Assembly: GCA_947474395.1 (NCBI GenBank)
Contig: CANJID010000006.1
Coordinates: forward strand, 26,567 to 90,566
Direction: 5' to 3'
DNA: 64,000 bases
From: Caulobacterales bacterium
GTDB lineage: Bacteria > Pseudomonadota > Alphaproteobacteria > Caulobacterales > Caulobacteraceae
Shown: positions 1-9,847 of the stretch, piece by piece
How positions within the stretch are numbered: position 1 is the first letter of the stretch
Layout of the letters: each line of letters opens with the position of its first letter
Translations under genes and position numbers: made by a program
The notes under the pieces: generated by a model
What the model saw: only the letters and a program-made list of their open reading frames with translations
What the model was told of the DNA's origin: nothing
Databases searched by the model: none

Positions 1-897
1 CACGCCGTCACCCTGGCGGACCCCGGCGTCCGCGAGCGGATCGAGGGCGAGGTACGCAAGGACGTCTCCACGGAGAAGGTCTATGAGCTGGTGCAGAAGT
101 ACCAGGACACCCGCGCGGGCGGCGGCACCCTGGCCGAGGTCTCCAAGAAGCTGGGCCTGACTCCCGTCACCCTCGCGGCGGCGGACAAGGAGGGCAAGTC
201 CCTGACCGGCCAGCCTGTGGGGCTCGCCAGCGGCGATCCCAAGCAGCCCGTCATTCCCCTCCCCCCCAAGACCCTGGAAGCCGCCTTCGCCCTGCCGCTG
301 GGCGGCGAGACCGACATGGAAGAGGGCGCGAGCGGCGAATACTACGCGGTGCGGGCCGACAAGGTCCTGCCCCAGGCGCCGGTGACCCTGGCCGAGGCCA
401 AGGCGGCGGTGATGAACGCCTATATCCGCGAGGAGCTGATCAAGCGCGCCACGGCCAAGGCCAATGAGCTGGCCGCCCGCATCCGCAAGGGCGAGGCCAT
501 AGCCACGGTCGCCGGCGGCGGCGTGGGCGGACCCGTCCGCACCACCCCCGACCTGCACCGCAGCGACGGCGAAGGAAAGCCGTTCGGGCGCGAGTTCGTC
601 GGCGCCCTGTTCGCCGCCAAGAAGGGCGAAGTGGTCACCGTGTTCGACCAGCAGCTCGGCTTCATCGTCGCCAAGCTGGACGACATCGGCTTCGGCCCCA
701 CGGTGGAGCTCGCCCGCGCCGCCGAGACCCAGCGCCAGCCCCTGTCCCAGGCCATCCTGCGCGACCTCAGCGAAGCGGTGCGCCTGGCCGCCCGCGACCA
801 GATCAAGCCCAAGGTCGACGACAAGCTCGCCCGCAGCGCCCTGGGCGTCGACCCGGACGCCATCCCCGTCCCGGCCGCGGGGGGCGCCGCCCAGTGA
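1..897 (+). CDS. ppiD: PpiD/SurA-type peptidyl-prolyl isomerase, C-terminal part
   Basis: The frame is open from base 1, so the N-terminus, the expected membrane anchor and most of the parvulin core lie outside the window; about 298 residues are seen. The visible part is a charged, helix-rich tail with the LPxAPVTLAEAKAAV stretch typical of the region after the PpiC domain in PpiD-like periplasmic chaperones. Its TGA overlaps the GTG start of trpE by 3 nt, so the two are probably translationally coupled. The family role is folding of proteins leaving the Sec translocon. The name rests on C-terminal features only; SurA-like is the alternative. Confidence 0.7.
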   Translation, partial: HAVTLADPGVRERIEGEVRKDVSTEKVYELVQKYQDTRAGGGTLAEVSKKLGLTPVTLAAADKEGKSLTGQPVGLASGDPKQPVIPLPPKTLEAAFALPLGGETDMEEGASGEYYAVRADKVLPQAPVTLAEAKAAVMNAYIREELIKRATAKANELAARIRKGEAIATVAGGGVGGPVRTTPDLHRSDGEGKPFGREFVGALFAAKKGEVVTVFDQQLGFIVAKLDDIGFGPTVELARAAETQRQPLSQAILRDLSEAVRLAARDQIKPKVDDKLARSALGVDPDAIPVPAAGGAAQ

Positions 898-2420
898 CCT
901 CAAGCCCGGCCTTCGAGGCCTTCGCCGAAACCTATGCCCGCGGCGAGGCCCAGGTGGTCTGGCGCCGGCTGGTGGACGACCTGGAGACGCCGGTCTCGGC
1001 CTTTCTGAAGATCGGCCACGGGCGGCCCTACGCCTTCCTGTTCGAGTCGGTGGAAGGCGGCGCCTATCGCGGCCGCTACTCGGTCATCACCCTGAAGCCC
1101 GACCTGGTCTGGCGCTGCAGCGGCGATCACGCGGAGATTGCCGAGGGCGCCGACATCGCCAAGGGGACTTATCGGGCCGAAGCCAAGCCGGCGCTGGATT
1201 CCTTGCGCGCCCTGATCGACGCCTCGCGCATCGCCTTGCCGGAGAGCCTGCCGCCCATGGCCGCGGGGCTGTTCGGCGCGATCGGCTACGACATGATCCG
1301 TCTGGTCGAGCCGGTCGGCCCGGCCAAGCCCGACCTCCTGGGCCTGCCCGATTCAGTGATGACCCGCCCCTCGGTGGTGGCGGTGTTCGACGCCATCGGC
1401 CAGGAGCTGGTGCTGATCACCCCGGTGCGCCCCGGCAAGGGCGACGCCAAGACCGCCTACGCGGAGGCCGAGGCCCGGCTGGCCGAGATCGAGACCGATC
1501 TCCACCGCCCCCTTGCCCGCTCCGCCCCCGGCAAGCCGCACGAGCAGCAGCCCCCCGCCTCCCCGGTCAGCCGGGAGGCCTATGGCAAGATCGTCAACCG
1601 GGCCAAGGAGTACATCGCCGCCGGCGACATCTTCCAGGTGGTGCCGAGCCACCGCTTCCGGGCGCGCTTCGACCTCGACCCCTTCGCCTTCTACCGCTCG
1701 CTCAGGCGGCTGAATCCCTCGCCCTTCCTGTTCTTCCTCGACTTCGGCGACTTCCAGCTGGCGGGCTCGTCCCCTGAGATCCTGGTGCGTCTGCGCGACG
1801 GCAAGGTCACCATCCGCCCGATCGCCGGCACCCGCCCCCGCGGCGCGACGCCGGAGGAGGACGCGGCCCTGGAGAAGGAACTGCTGGGCGACGCCAAGGA
1901 GCGGGCCGAGCACCTGATGCTCCTGGACCTCGGCCGCAACGACGTCGGCCGGGCGGTGATGCTCCGCGACGAGGGCCGCAACGATGCGCCCGCTTCGACG
2001 CCGCGGGTGCGGGTGACCGACAGCTTCTTCATCGAGAAATATTCGACGGTGATGCACATCGTCTCCAACGTGGAGGGCGACGCGCCGGAGGGGCTCGACC
2101 CCGTGGACGTGATCCTGACCGCCCTGCCCGCCGGCACCCTCTCGGGCGCGCCCAAGGTGCGGGCCATGCAGATCATCGACGAGCTGGAGACTGAAAAGCG
2201 CGGCCTCGCCTACGCCGGATGCGCCGGCTACATCTCGGCCACCGGCCAGGTCGACACCTGCATCATCCTGCGGACGGCCCTGTTCAAGGACGGGATGATG
2301 TACGTCCAGGGCGGCGGCGGCGTGGTCGCCGACAGCGATCCCGTCGCCGAATACGAAGAAACCCTGCACAAGACGCGGGCCCTGCGCCGCGCGGCGGAAG
2401 AGGCCTGGCGGTTCGCCTGA
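894..2420 (+). CDS. trpE: Anthranilate synthase component I (TrpE)
   Basis: Converts chorismate to anthranilate with ammonia supplied by TrpG, the first committed step of tryptophan synthesis. At 508 residues it has normal length. Chorismate-binding enzyme motifs are clear: AGDIFQVVPSHRF in the middle, PIAGTRPRG, LPAGTLSGAPKVRAM and YVQGGGGVVADSDP near the C-terminus. The N-terminal regulatory half has FLFESVEGG, corresponding to the tryptophan feedback pocket of this family. Start is GTG at 894, overlapping the ppiD stop. TrpG is not adjacent: an RTX-like gene and a small reverse-strand gene lie between them. Confidence 0.96.
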   Translation: MTSSPAFEAFAETYARGEAQVVWRRLVDDLETPVSAFLKIGHGRPYAFLFESVEGGAYRGRYSVITLKPDLVWRCSGDHAEIAEGADIAKGTYRAEAKPALDSLRALIDASRIALPESLPPMAAGLFGAIGYDMIRLVEPVGPAKPDLLGLPDSVMTRPSVVAVFDAIGQELVLITPVRPGKGDAKTAYAEAEARLAEIETDLHRPLARSAPGKPHEQQPPASPVSREAYGKIVNRAKEYIAAGDIFQVVPSHRFRARFDLDPFAFYRSLRRLNPSPFLFFLDFGDFQLAGSSPEILVRLRDGKVTIRPIAGTRPRGATPEEDAALEKELLGDAKERAEHLMLLDLGRNDVGRAVMLRDEGRNDAPASTPRVRVTDSFFIEKYSTVMHIVSNVEGDAPEGLDPVDVILTALPAGTLSGAPKVRAMQIIDELETEKRGLAYAGCAGYISATGQVDTCIILRTALFKDGMMYVQGGGGVVADSDPVAEYEETLHKTRALRRAAEEAWRFA

Positions 2421-2525
2421 GGCCACGCGCGCCCGGCCGCCCCTTGAGTTAATCCCTTATTCGCGGCCGCACCGCCTGAATCGTCCCGACGAAATCTTTT
2501 CGCCAAATGCGAGAAGTCCGGTAGC

Positions 2526-2540
2526 GCCACTCGCAGTGGC
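2526..2540. other. Short perfect hairpin between trpE and the RTX-like gene
   Basis: GCCACT-CGC-AGTGGC, a 6-bp stem with a 3-nt loop, sits in the 229-bp gap between trpE and the next gene. No T-run follows, so it is not a textbook terminator. The rest of the gap shows only the likely ribosome-binding stretch GTGGGGGA just before the ATG at 2650. Confidence 0.3.
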
Positions 2541-2649
2541 TGAATATGGTCACCCACGTGCAGTCTATTCCTCGGTGGCGGCGCCCACGGTGACGAGACA
2601 TCGCGCTTCAGGGCGGGGGGGGCCCTGTTCCAATCAAGTGGGGGAATAG

Positions 2650-3948
2650 ATGGCGACGCTGATCGTTGGAAACGTGGGGGTCAACACCGACCTCCTGGAG
2701 ATGGCCGATATCCTGCTGGGAACCGTGGCCTTCGCTACCGGCAGCCAGATCAGGGTCAACTACGGAAGCTCGATCAGCGACCTCTTTACGGGGTCATTCC
2801 AGTACAATTCCCAAGGCGATCTTGTCGGAGGCACGCTAACCGGCCTTGAAGAAACCCAAGGCTCTTCTCTACTTTACAGAGTGACCGGCGTTTCAATTCC
2901 GGTGGCGACTTTTCTCTCCTGGGTCCTTACAAACGACAACATCGCCGCGCGGTTGGCGGTCTTTGCCGGCGCAGACACTGTCACGGGCTCGCCCAGCGAC
3001 GACCTCCTCCGCTCCTACGCCGGCGCTGACACCATATCCGCGGGCAACGGCAACGACCAACTCGACGGCGGGTCCGGGAACGACAGCCTGGACGGCGGCG
3101 TGGGTCTCGACATCGCCATGTATAGCGGCAACGCGCGGAACTACGCCTGGACGCTGGGAAGCAACGGCGCCTGGACCGTGATCGACTATCGATTGGCGAG
3201 TCCCGAAGGCGTGGACAGCCTCCGCAACATCGAACTCCTGCAGTTCGCCGACCAGACGATCAGCTTGGCCGCCACGCCCGCCCAGGCGTTGCAGAGCGCG
3301 TTCGACCATATCCTCCGGTTCGTCCCGACGAGCGACGCCAGCCTCAACAATCTCACCGCCAGGGTCGCCGCCGGAACCATGACGCAGGCCGCCGCCGTCG
3401 CTGCGCTTGTCCAGCTCGCAGACAGCTCGACCTCGGTCGCTACCTTGGCCTACCAGTTCTTCACAGGCCGCATCCCCAGCGGCGAGGGGCTGGACTACCT
3501 TGTCTCCCCGACCGGCGGTAATCCCAACAACCTGGCCAGCGCCTACTACCAGTCGTTCAACCTCGAGAACCGCTTCATCAACTTCGCGGTGAACCTGGGC
3601 AAGCTGGGCGAAGGCAAGGCCCAATTCGAGGCGGCCTACGGGTCCAAGACCCTGATCGACGCGGCAAAGACCGCCTACGCAACGATCTATGGTTCGACCC
3701 CCACGGACGCCAAGGTCCACCTGCTGATCGACAGCCGGGCCGACTATTTCGCCTACTACGGCCAGGATGGGGTGAATGGCATCGGAACGAAGGCGGCCAT
3801 GGTCGGCTGGCTCCTCGCCGAGGCGGTGAAAGCCGATATCGGCACTATGCAGACCGCCAACATGGCCTTCCTGACCGACCTCGCGGACGGCGCCGCATAT
3901 TCCGCCAACCTCGTGGGCGTTTACGGGGGCACGCCCTACCTCGGCTAG
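2650..3948 (+). CDS. RTX-motif surface protein with C-terminal RsaA-type anchor domain
   Basis: 432 residues, no Sec signal peptide. Residues about 108-158 hold glycine/aspartate-rich RTX-like nonapeptides (AGNGNDQLD, GGSGNDSLD, GGVGLD), which bind calcium in type I-secreted proteins. Residues about 213-428 resemble, from memory, the N-terminal LPS-binding domain of the Caulobacter S-layer protein RsaA: YQFFTG, GLDYLV, ENRFINF, AAYG and DLADG occur in the same order. In RsaA that domain is at the N-terminus; here it is at the C-terminus. The first 100 codons are visibly less GC-rich than the neighbours. Likely exported by a type I system and surface attached (inference). ATG at 2650 has a good upstream GGGGGA. 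Confidence 0.75.
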   Translation: MATLIVGNVGVNTDLLEMADILLGTVAFATGSQIRVNYGSSISDLFTGSFQYNSQGDLVGGTLTGLEETQGSSLLYRVTGVSIPVATFLSWVLTNDNIAARLAVFAGADTVTGSPSDDLLRSYAGADTISAGNGNDQLDGGSGNDSLDGGVGLDIAMYSGNARNYAWTLGSNGAWTVIDYRLASPEGVDSLRNIELLQFADQTISLAATPAQALQSAFDHILRFVPTSDASLNNLTARVAAGTMTQAAAVAALVQLADSSTSVATLAYQFFTGRIPSGEGLDYLVSPTGGNPNNLASAYYQSFNLENRFINFAVNLGKLGEGKAQFEAAYGSKTLIDAAKTAYATIYGSTPTDAKVHLLIDSRADYFAYYGQDGVNGIGTKAAMVGWLLAEAVKADIGTMQTANMAFLTDLADGAAYSANLVGVYGGTPYLG

Positions 3949-3979
3949 CTAGCGACCGCCTTCGACGCCGCTGCCTGGC

Positions 3980-4264
3980 TCAGCGGACGACCAGCGCCCG
4001 CGCATCCGTGGCCGGGATGCCGGCGGGGCGGGTCATGGAGGGCGGGCCCATGACGATGGCAGTGGCCAGGAGCACTGTCCCGGCGGCGAAGAGGGCGGCG
4101 GCGCCCAGGAGGGCCAGGACCGGCTCGACCACGGGGCGCGGCTCGCCGAGCTGGGCGCGGGCCAGGGAAATGGCTGGCGAGACCAGGCGGACAGCGACGG
4201 GTATCTCGAGCGCAGTCGCCGGAGGCTCCTCCTCGTCGGCAATATCGAAGGTCAGCGGCCCCAT
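3980..4264 (-). CDS. Small single-pass membrane protein, unknown function
   Basis: 94 residues. An acidic N-terminal stretch (DIADEEEPP) precedes a hydrophobic segment at about residues 48-72 ([19 protein letters not shown]), then a short basic tail. It is convergent with the RTX-like gene and divergent from trpG. I do not recognise the family. Coding status is supported by the coherent membrane segment and an intact frame, but no strong Shine-Dalgarno sequence is seen. It could be a chance frame in GC-rich DNA. Confidence 0.5.
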   Translation of the reverse strand: MGPLTFDIADEEEPPATALEIPVAVRLVSPAISLARAQLGEPRPVVEPVLALLGAAALFAAGTVLLATAIVMGPPSMTRPAGIPATDARALVVR

Positions 4265-4360
4265 GGGCGAACGGAACGCCCGATTCCGGCCCCCTGTCCA
4301 GCACGCCTGAGGACTTACGCCCCTTGGCGTTGGCGCGCTGTCAGCCTAGATGTCAGCCCC

Positions 4361-4951
4361 ATGATCCTGGTGATCGATAACTACGACAGCTTCACCTACA
4401 ACCTCGTCCATTACCTGAACGAGCTGGGGGCGCAGACCCGCGTGCGCCGCAACGACGCCCTGACCGCCGATGAGGCCCTCAGCTTGGGCGCCGAGGCGAT
4501 CGTGCTCTCCCCCGGCCCCTGCACCCCGGACGAGGCGGGCATCTGCCTCGATCTCCTGGCCCATGCGCCGGACAGCCTGCCGATCCTGGGCGTCTGCCTC
4601 GGCCACCAGTCGATCGGCCAGGCCTTCGGCGGCAAGGTGGTGCGGGCCAAGGCGCTTATGCACGGCAAGACCAGCCCGATAAGCCACGACGGCGCGGGCA
4701 TATTTGAAGGCATGCCCAACCCCTTCACCGCCGCGCGCTACCACAGCCTGGCCGTGGTGGGAGACCCCCTGCCCGACGTTCTGGTCCCCACCGCCTGGAC
4801 CGAGGACGGCGAGATCATGGGGCTGAAGCACCGCGACCGGCCGATCTACGGGGTGCAGTTCCACCCCGAATCGATCGCCACCGAGGGCGGGCATCGCCTG
4901 CTCTCCAACTTCCTCGACCTCGCGGGCGTCAAGCGCGTCGCGGCCGCTTAG
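4361..4951 (+). CDS. trpG: Anthranilate synthase component II, glutamine amidotransferase
   Basis: 196 residues, a class I glutamine amidotransferase that supplies ammonia to TrpE. The catalytic triad is visible: Cys79 in LGVCLGHQ, His168 and Glu170 in VQFHPES. The oxyanion segment [11 protein letters not shown] is present. No extra domain is fused, so this is a TrpG/PabA-type stand-alone subunit; the next genes, trpD and trpC, favour the tryptophan role, though dual use with PabB is possible. trpD starts 9 nt after the stop. Confidence 0.95.
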   Translation: MILVIDNYDSFTYNLVHYLNELGAQTRVRRNDALTADEALSLGAEAIVLSPGPCTPDEAGICLDLLAHAPDSLPILGVCLGHQSIGQAFGGKVVRAKALMHGKTSPISHDGAGIFEGMPNPFTAARYHSLAVVGDPLPDVLVPTAWTEDGEIMGLKHRDRPIYGVQFHPESIATEGGHRLLSNFLDLAGVKRVAAA

Positions 4952-4960
4952 GCGTCGCTC

Positions 4961-5974
4961 GTGTCGGACGCCTTCAAGCCGCTGCTGTCCCGGCTCGCCG
5001 ACGGCGCGACCCTGTCTGAGGAGGACGCGGAGGCCTTCTTCGCCGCCTGTTTCCGGGGCGAGCCCACCCCCGCCCAGATCGCCGCCGCCGTGACCGCCAT
5101 GCGCCTGCGCGGCGAGACGGTGGGCGAGATCGTCGCCTGCGCCCGGGTGATGCGGGCGGCGTCGACCAGGCTCGAACACCCCTACGAGGTCATCGACGTC
5201 TGCGGCACCGGCGGCGACGGCCTGCACACCCTCAACATCTCCACGGCCGTCAGCTTCGTGGTGGCGGGCGCCGGTGTGAAGGTCGCCAAGCACGGCGGGC
5301 GCGCGGCCTCGTCCAAGTCCGGCGCGGCGGACGTCCTGACCGCGCTCGGCGTCAACATCGCGGCAACGCCGGAACAGGAGCTGCGCTCGCTGGACGAGGC
5401 CGGCATCTGCTTCATGTTCGCCCAGGCCCACCATCCGGCCATGCGCTTCGTCGCACCGGTCCGCTCCGACCTCGGCTTTCGCACCGTGTTCAACCTCCTG
5501 GGCCCCCTGACCAATCCGGCGGGCGCGAAGCGCCAGGTCGTGGGCGTGGCCTCCTCCCGCTTCGTCGAGCCCCTGGCGCGGGCGCTGGGCGCGCTCGGCG
5601 CCGAGCGGGCCTGGGTGGTGCACGGCCAGGGCATGGACGAGCTGACCACCACCGGCGAGACCGAGATCGCCGAATGGCGCAACGGAGGCGTGCGGCTCTT
5701 CACCGTCGCGCCGGAGGCCGTGGGCCTGAAACCCGCCGAACTTTCGGACCTGAAAGGCGGCGACGCCGAGTTCAACGCGGCGGCCGTGCGCGCTGTCCTG
5801 GGCGGAGCGCCCGGTCCCTACCGCGACGTGGTCCTGCTGAACGCCGCCGCGGGCCTGCTGGTCGCCGACAGGGTCGAGACCCTGAAGGAAGGCGTCGCCA
5901 TGGCCGCCGCCTCCATCGATTCCGGCGCTGCGACGCGGGCCCTGGATGGGCTCATCCTGGCCACCAACAGCTGA
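4961..5974 (+). CDS. trpD: Anthranilate phosphoribosyltransferase
   Basis: Transfers phosphoribosyl from PRPP to anthranilate. 337 residues, the usual length. Family motifs: VCGTGGDG (PRPP pyrophosphate loop), [23 protein letters not shown] and [11 protein letters not shown]. Starts at GTG 4961, 9 nt after trpG, and ends 6 nt before trpC, so trpGDC form one tight transcription unit. Confidence 0.96.
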   Translation: MSDAFKPLLSRLADGATLSEEDAEAFFAACFRGEPTPAQIAAAVTAMRLRGETVGEIVACARVMRAASTRLEHPYEVIDVCGTGGDGLHTLNISTAVSFVVAGAGVKVAKHGGRAASSKSGAADVLTALGVNIAATPEQELRSLDEAGICFMFAQAHHPAMRFVAPVRSDLGFRTVFNLLGPLTNPAGAKRQVVGVASSRFVEPLARALGALGAERAWVVHGQGMDELTTTGETEIAEWRNGGVRLFTVAPEAVGLKPAELSDLKGGDAEFNAAAVRAVLGGAPGPYRDVVLLNAAAGLLVADRVETLKEGVAMAAASIDSGAATRALDGLILATNS

Positions 5975-5980
5975 GCCCTC

Positions 5981-6769
5981 ATGTCAGACACCCTCGCCCG
6001 TATCGCCGCCTACAAGCGTGAAGAGGTCGCCGCGCGGAAGACCCGCGCCTCGCAGGCCGACATCGACGCCGCCGCGAAGGCCGCCTCCGCCCCTCGCGGT
6101 TTCGCCCGCGCCCTGAAGGCGAACGCCAGGCCCGGACGCCCCGCCCTGATCGCCGAGATCAAGAAAGCCAGCCCTTCCAAGGGCCTGATCCGACCGGACT
6201 TCGACCCGCCGGCGCTCGCCCGCGACTACGCGGCCGGCGGCGCGACCTGCCTGTCGGTCCTGACCGACACGCCGAGCTTCCAGGGGGCGGACGCGTACCT
6301 GACCGCGGCGCGGGACACCGTTTCCCTGCCGTGCCTGCGCAAGGAGTTCCTGGTCGATCCCTGGCAGGTCGCCGAATCACGATCCTTCGGCGCCGACGCG
6401 GTGCTGGTGATCCTGGCCATGATCGACGATTCGCTCGCCGCCGACCTGATGGCCGAGGCGCTCCGATTCGGCATGGACGCCCTGGTGGAGGTCCACGATG
6501 AGGCCGAGATGGTCCGGGCCGTGGCCCTCGGCTCGACCTTCGTCGGCATCAACAACCGGGATCTGCGCACCTTCAAGGTGGACCTGAGCGTGACCGCCCG
6601 GCTCGCCCCCACGGCCCCGCAAGGCGCTCTATTGGTTGGCGAAAGCGGCATCTTCACGAGGGAGGACGCCGCCGAGATCTCCGCCGCCGGCGCCTCGGCG
6701 ATCCTCGTCGGCGAGAGCCTGATGCGGCAGGACGACGTGACGGCGGCGACCCGCGCCCTCCTCGGCTGA
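5981..6769 (+). CDS. trpC: Indole-3-glycerol phosphate synthase
   Basis: Catalyses ring closure of CdRP to indole-3-glycerol phosphate. 262 residues, a single (beta/alpha)8 barrel not fused to TrpF. Motifs: [13 protein letters not shown] (catalytic lysine strand), [25 protein letters not shown] and VGESGIF (phosphate binding). Last gene of the trpGDC run. trpA, trpB and trpF are not in the window. The lexA control region follows. Confidence 0.96.
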   Translation: MSDTLARIAAYKREEVAARKTRASQADIDAAAKAASAPRGFARALKANARPGRPALIAEIKKASPSKGLIRPDFDPPALARDYAAGGATCLSVLTDTPSFQGADAYLTAARDTVSLPCLRKEFLVDPWQVAESRSFGADAVLVILAMIDDSLAADLMAEALRFGMDALVEVHDEAEMVRAVALGSTFVGINNRDLRTFKVDLSVTARLAPTAPQGALLVGESGIFTREDAAEISAAGASAILVGESLMRQDDVTAATRALLG

Positions 6770-6786
6770 AGCCCCTCCACGTTCAC

Positions 6787-6815
6787 TTGACATTAACAAA
6801 GAACACTTACAGAAC
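6787..6815 (+). promoter_or_regulatory. lexA promoter with LexA (SOS) box
   Basis: TTGACA at 6787-6792 is a perfect -35 element. GAAC-N7-GAAC at 6801-6815 (reverse complement GTTC-N7-GTTC) is the direct-repeat operator known for alphaproteobacterial LexA. It lies downstream of the -35, where bound repressor would block initiation. No clear -10 hexamer was found. A third GAAC at 6821 breaks the spacing. Self-repression of lexA is the expected meaning. Confidence 0.85.
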
Positions 6816-6863
6816 ATCGGGAACGTTTGCGGTTTGTTCCGCGGTTTTCGAGGTCACGACGCC

Positions 6864-7559
6864 ATGCTCACGCGCAAGCAGCACGAGCTTCTCATGTTCA
6901 TCCATGAGCGGATCAAGGAGAGCGGCGTTTCGCCTTCGTTCGACGAGATGAAGGACGCCCTGGACCTGGCCTCCAAGTCCGGCATCCACCGCCTGATCAC
7001 GGCCCTCGAGGAGCGCGGATTCCTGCGCCGCCTGCCCCATCGGGCCCGCGCGCTTGAGGTGGTGAAGCTGCCGGAACAGGCGACCACTTCGGCTCCCGCG
7101 CGGGGCCGCCAGCCCTTCACGCCGCAGGTGATCGAGGGCTCGCGTCCTCCCGCCGAGTCCTCCCCCGCCAACGACGTGCGCGAGCTTTCGGTCCTGGGGC
7201 GCATCGCCGCCGGCACGCCGATCGAGGCGATCCAGCACGAGCGCGACCGCATCTCGGTGCCGGAGTCCATGCTGGGCTCGGGCGAGCATTTCGTGCTCGA
7301 GGTGCAGGGCGATTCCATGATCAACGCCGGCATCCTGGACGGCGACATGGTGGTGATCCGCCGTGGCGACACCGCCAACAACGGCGAGATCGTCGTGGCC
7401 CTGGTGATGGGCGAGGAAGCCACCCTGAAGCGCCTGCGCCGCCGCGGCGGCTCGATCGCCCTGGAAGCGGCCAACCCCAACTACGAGCCCCGCATCCTTT
7501 CCCCCGACCAGGTGCAGGTGCAGGGCAAGCTCGTGGGCCTCATTCGTCGCTATCACTGA
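6864..7559 (+). CDS. lexA: LexA repressor, SOS regulator
   Basis: 231 residues from the conserved start [10 protein letters not shown]; an in-frame codon at 6834 exists but lies within the operator region. An N-terminal winged helix (residues 1-65) is followed by a linker and an S24 peptidase domain. The self-cleavage bond is Ala116-Gly117 in GRIAAGTP, with Ser151 in QGDSMIN and Lys189 in EATLKRL as the Ser-Lys dyad. Represses DNA-damage genes and self-cleaves when RecA is active. The gene has a LexA box just upstream and its last 20 bp overlap the end of convergent comEC. Confidence 0.97.
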   Translation: MLTRKQHELLMFIHERIKESGVSPSFDEMKDALDLASKSGIHRLITALEERGFLRRLPHRARALEVVKLPEQATTSAPARGRQPFTPQVIEGSRPPAESSPANDVRELSVLGRIAAGTPIEAIQHERDRISVPESMLGSGEHFVLEVQGDSMINAGILDGDMVVIRRGDTANNGEIVVALVMGEEATLKRLRRRGGSIALEAANPNYEPRILSPDQVQVQGKLVGLIRRYH

Positions 7560-9654
7560 GGGCGGTCCAGGGGCGCTGACCGCGGATCGGCTGGGTCCAG
7601 ACCACGCGCCAGCCCTCCGGCGCGCGGCTGATCTCGGCCGGCCCGCCTCGCGCCAGGGCTGCTTGGCCCAGCACCAGCTTGCCTGAACAGGCGGGGAGGC
7701 TCGCCTCCCCCGTGCGCAGGATGACGATGTCGGCCGCCCCGCACATGGCCGAGAGGTCCCCCGGCGAAGGCCGGATCAGCCTTTGCCAGATGGCCAGCCG
7801 CACCGGCGCGGCCGGCAGGGTCTCGCAGACGTCCCGCGTGCAGCGGATGTAGGCCTCGCGGTCCGGCGACTGCGGATCGAGCAGGGTGAGCCCCCGTCGC
7901 CGGGCCCAGACATCGGCGGCGAAGGCCTGGCCGCGGGGCCGGATCATCAGGGCCTTCCCGTCCATCGACAGGGCCGCGTTGGCGCCGCCGCCGGCCACCC
8001 ACACAGCCGGCGGGGCGCTCCTCGGCCAGAGCATGGCGGTCAGGAACACCGGCAATCCCAGCCAGCGCAGCTTTCCCCGCCACAGGCAGATGAACAGCAG
8101 GCCGACGAAGCTAACCGCCAGGGTCTCGTTGGGGGCGCTGGCGACGATGGCCACGGCCCGGGGCGCGGCGGCGAAGAAGCGGGCGACGGCGTCGAGCGCG
8201 TTCAGTCCCCACCCGGCCAGATCCAGGAACGGGCTCGGCAGACCGACGGCTTCCGCCACAGCCCCCAGCGCCAGGGCCGGCATCACCACGAAGCTGGAGA
8301 GCGGCTCGACAGCCAGGTTCGCCGGCAGGCCGTAGAGGGTGACGCGGTTGAAATGCTGGACCGCGAAGGGGGTGGTCGCGGCGCTGGCGACGAAGCTGGC
8401 GGCGACAGCGGCCCAGAGCCACCCCGTCGTCCGCTGGATCGCCAGGATCCACAGGGGCGCCTTGATCTCTCGGATGCCGCGCGGCCAGGACTCGGCGAGC
8501 GCCAACAAAGCGGCCGTCGCCGCGAAGGACATCTGGAAACCGGGCTGAACCACGGCCTCGGGCTGCAGGGCCATGACCACCAGGGCGGCGGTGGCCAGCG
8601 CATGCAGGCTCAACGCACGCCGGTCGAGCAGGACGGCGAGGAAGGCGATTCCCGCGGTGATGGCCGAGCGCTGCGCGGGCGGCGGCCAGCCGGAGATGAC
8701 CAGATAGACCAGGATCGCGGTCATGGCCGCCCCGGCCGCCACCTTCTTGCCCGAGACGCGAAGGGCCGCCCATGGCCAGGCGGCGATGAGCAGGCGGGCG
8801 GCGAAGAAGACGAAGCCGCCGACGATGGCCATGTGCAGGCCGGAGATGGAGAGGATGTGGGCGAGCCCCGAGTCCCGCATCACGTCGGTCTCTTCTCTGG
8901 AGATCCAGGCTTCGTGGCCGGTGGTCATGGCCGCGGCTATGCCGCCCTCCGGCGCCGGCATGTCGGCGACGATGCGTCGGGCGAGGCTCCAGCGGGCGGC
9001 GTTGACCGCCATCAGCAGGCGAAAGCGCCAGGGGGGCCTCGGCAGGGCGATGGTGGTCGGCGGAGTCAGGACCAGGGCCGAGCCGCCGATCTGCTGGTGG
9101 AAGGCGTCGCGGGCGAAGTCGTAGGCGCCGGGGCTGGCGGGCGCGGGCGGCGGGTTGAGCAGGCCCGTGAAGCGGATCGCCGAGCCCGGGCCGAACAGGG
9201 CGTCGGGCTTCACGCTGGCGCGCAGGCGCCGGGGCACGTCGCGGGGCGCGACCCCGGCGATGGAGACCGGCGCGATGAGCAACCGCCCGCCGGTGGCGCC
9301 GGGGCTGACGACATCGACCACCCAGCCCTCCACCTCCAGCGGCCGTCCTGAACTCGGGGCCACCGGAGCTGCCACGGCGAGGGTGCGCACCTTGGCGGCG
9401 AGGAAGCCCGCCGAGGCGAAGGCGATCAGGCTGAGCGCGATGAACAGGGCGCGGCTGCGCCCCCAGCGAGCCGCGAGCGCCGCCAGGGCGGCGGTCAGGA
9501 TCGCCAGGGCCAGAAGCGGCAGGAGCGGCGGCTCGATCCGGAGCTGGAAATAGCCCGCACAGCCCAGGCCGAAGGCGACCGGGGTCCACAGGCTCCAGCG
9601 ATGGACCTGGGCGGCGGCTTCCTCGCGCAGGCCCGCGATCGACCAGGGCCGCAC
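7540..9654 (-). CDS. comEC: ComEC/Rec2-family competence membrane protein
   Basis: 704 residues with many hydrophobic segments. It has an N-terminal membrane region with a DUF4131-like soluble part and a central Competence domain with [29 protein letters not shown] and [20 protein letters not shown], all family hallmarks. The role is forming the inner-membrane channel for single-stranded DNA uptake. The C-terminal about 170 residues occupy the place of the metallo-beta-lactamase domain but show no HxHxDH motif, so nuclease activity is unlikely. The start used is GTG at 9654; an upstream start is possible. Confidence 0.88.
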   Translation of the reverse strand: MRPWSIAGLREEAAAQVHRWSLWTPVAFGLGCAGYFQLRIEPPLLPLLALAILTAALAALAARWGRSRALFIALSLIAFASAGFLAAKVRTLAVAAPVAPSSGRPLEVEGWVVDVVSPGATGGRLLIAPVSIAGVAPRDVPRRLRASVKPDALFGPGSAIRFTGLLNPPPAPASPGAYDFARDAFHQQIGGSALVLTPPTTIALPRPPWRFRLLMAVNAARWSLARRIVADMPAPEGGIAAAMTTGHEAWISREETDVMRDSGLAHILSISGLHMAIVGGFVFFAARLLIAAWPWAALRVSGKKVAAGAAMTAILVYLVISGWPPPAQRSAITAGIAFLAVLLDRRALSLHALATAALVVMALQPEAVVQPGFQMSFAATAALLALAESWPRGIREIKAPLWILAIQRTTGWLWAAVAASFVASAATTPFAVQHFNRVTLYGLPANLAVEPLSSFVVMPALALGAVAEAVGLPSPFLDLAGWGLNALDAVARFFAAAPRAVAIVASAPNETLAVSFVGLLFICLWRGKLRWLGLPVFLTAMLWPRSAPPAVWVAGGGANAALSMDGKALMIRPRGQAFAADVWARRRGLTLLDPQSPDREAYIRCTRDVCETLPAAPVRLAIWQRLIRPSPGDLSAMCGAADIVILRTGEASLPACSGKLVLGQAALARGGPAEISRAPEGWRVVWTQPIRGQRPWTALSDSDE

Positions 9655-9847
9655 GGGCGCGGCGGCGGCGAGATCGGCGTTGGCGATGACGCGTCCCTCC
9701 CCACAGGCGCCTCAGCCTCAAGAAAACAGGCTCCCGCTCCTGAGGCAACCGCAGGTGGAGGCCGCCCCCGCAAAACAATATCTCCGTCTGTTTGGGTGGC
9801 CGCTTCAGCGTGCTAAGCACCCGCTCCCTTCGCCAAGCCGAGAGCCG

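Noticed and set aside
7783..9351. 522-codon plus-strand frame
   Set aside because: Antisense to comEC, no domain recognisable, low-complexity Gly/Arg/Gln composition.
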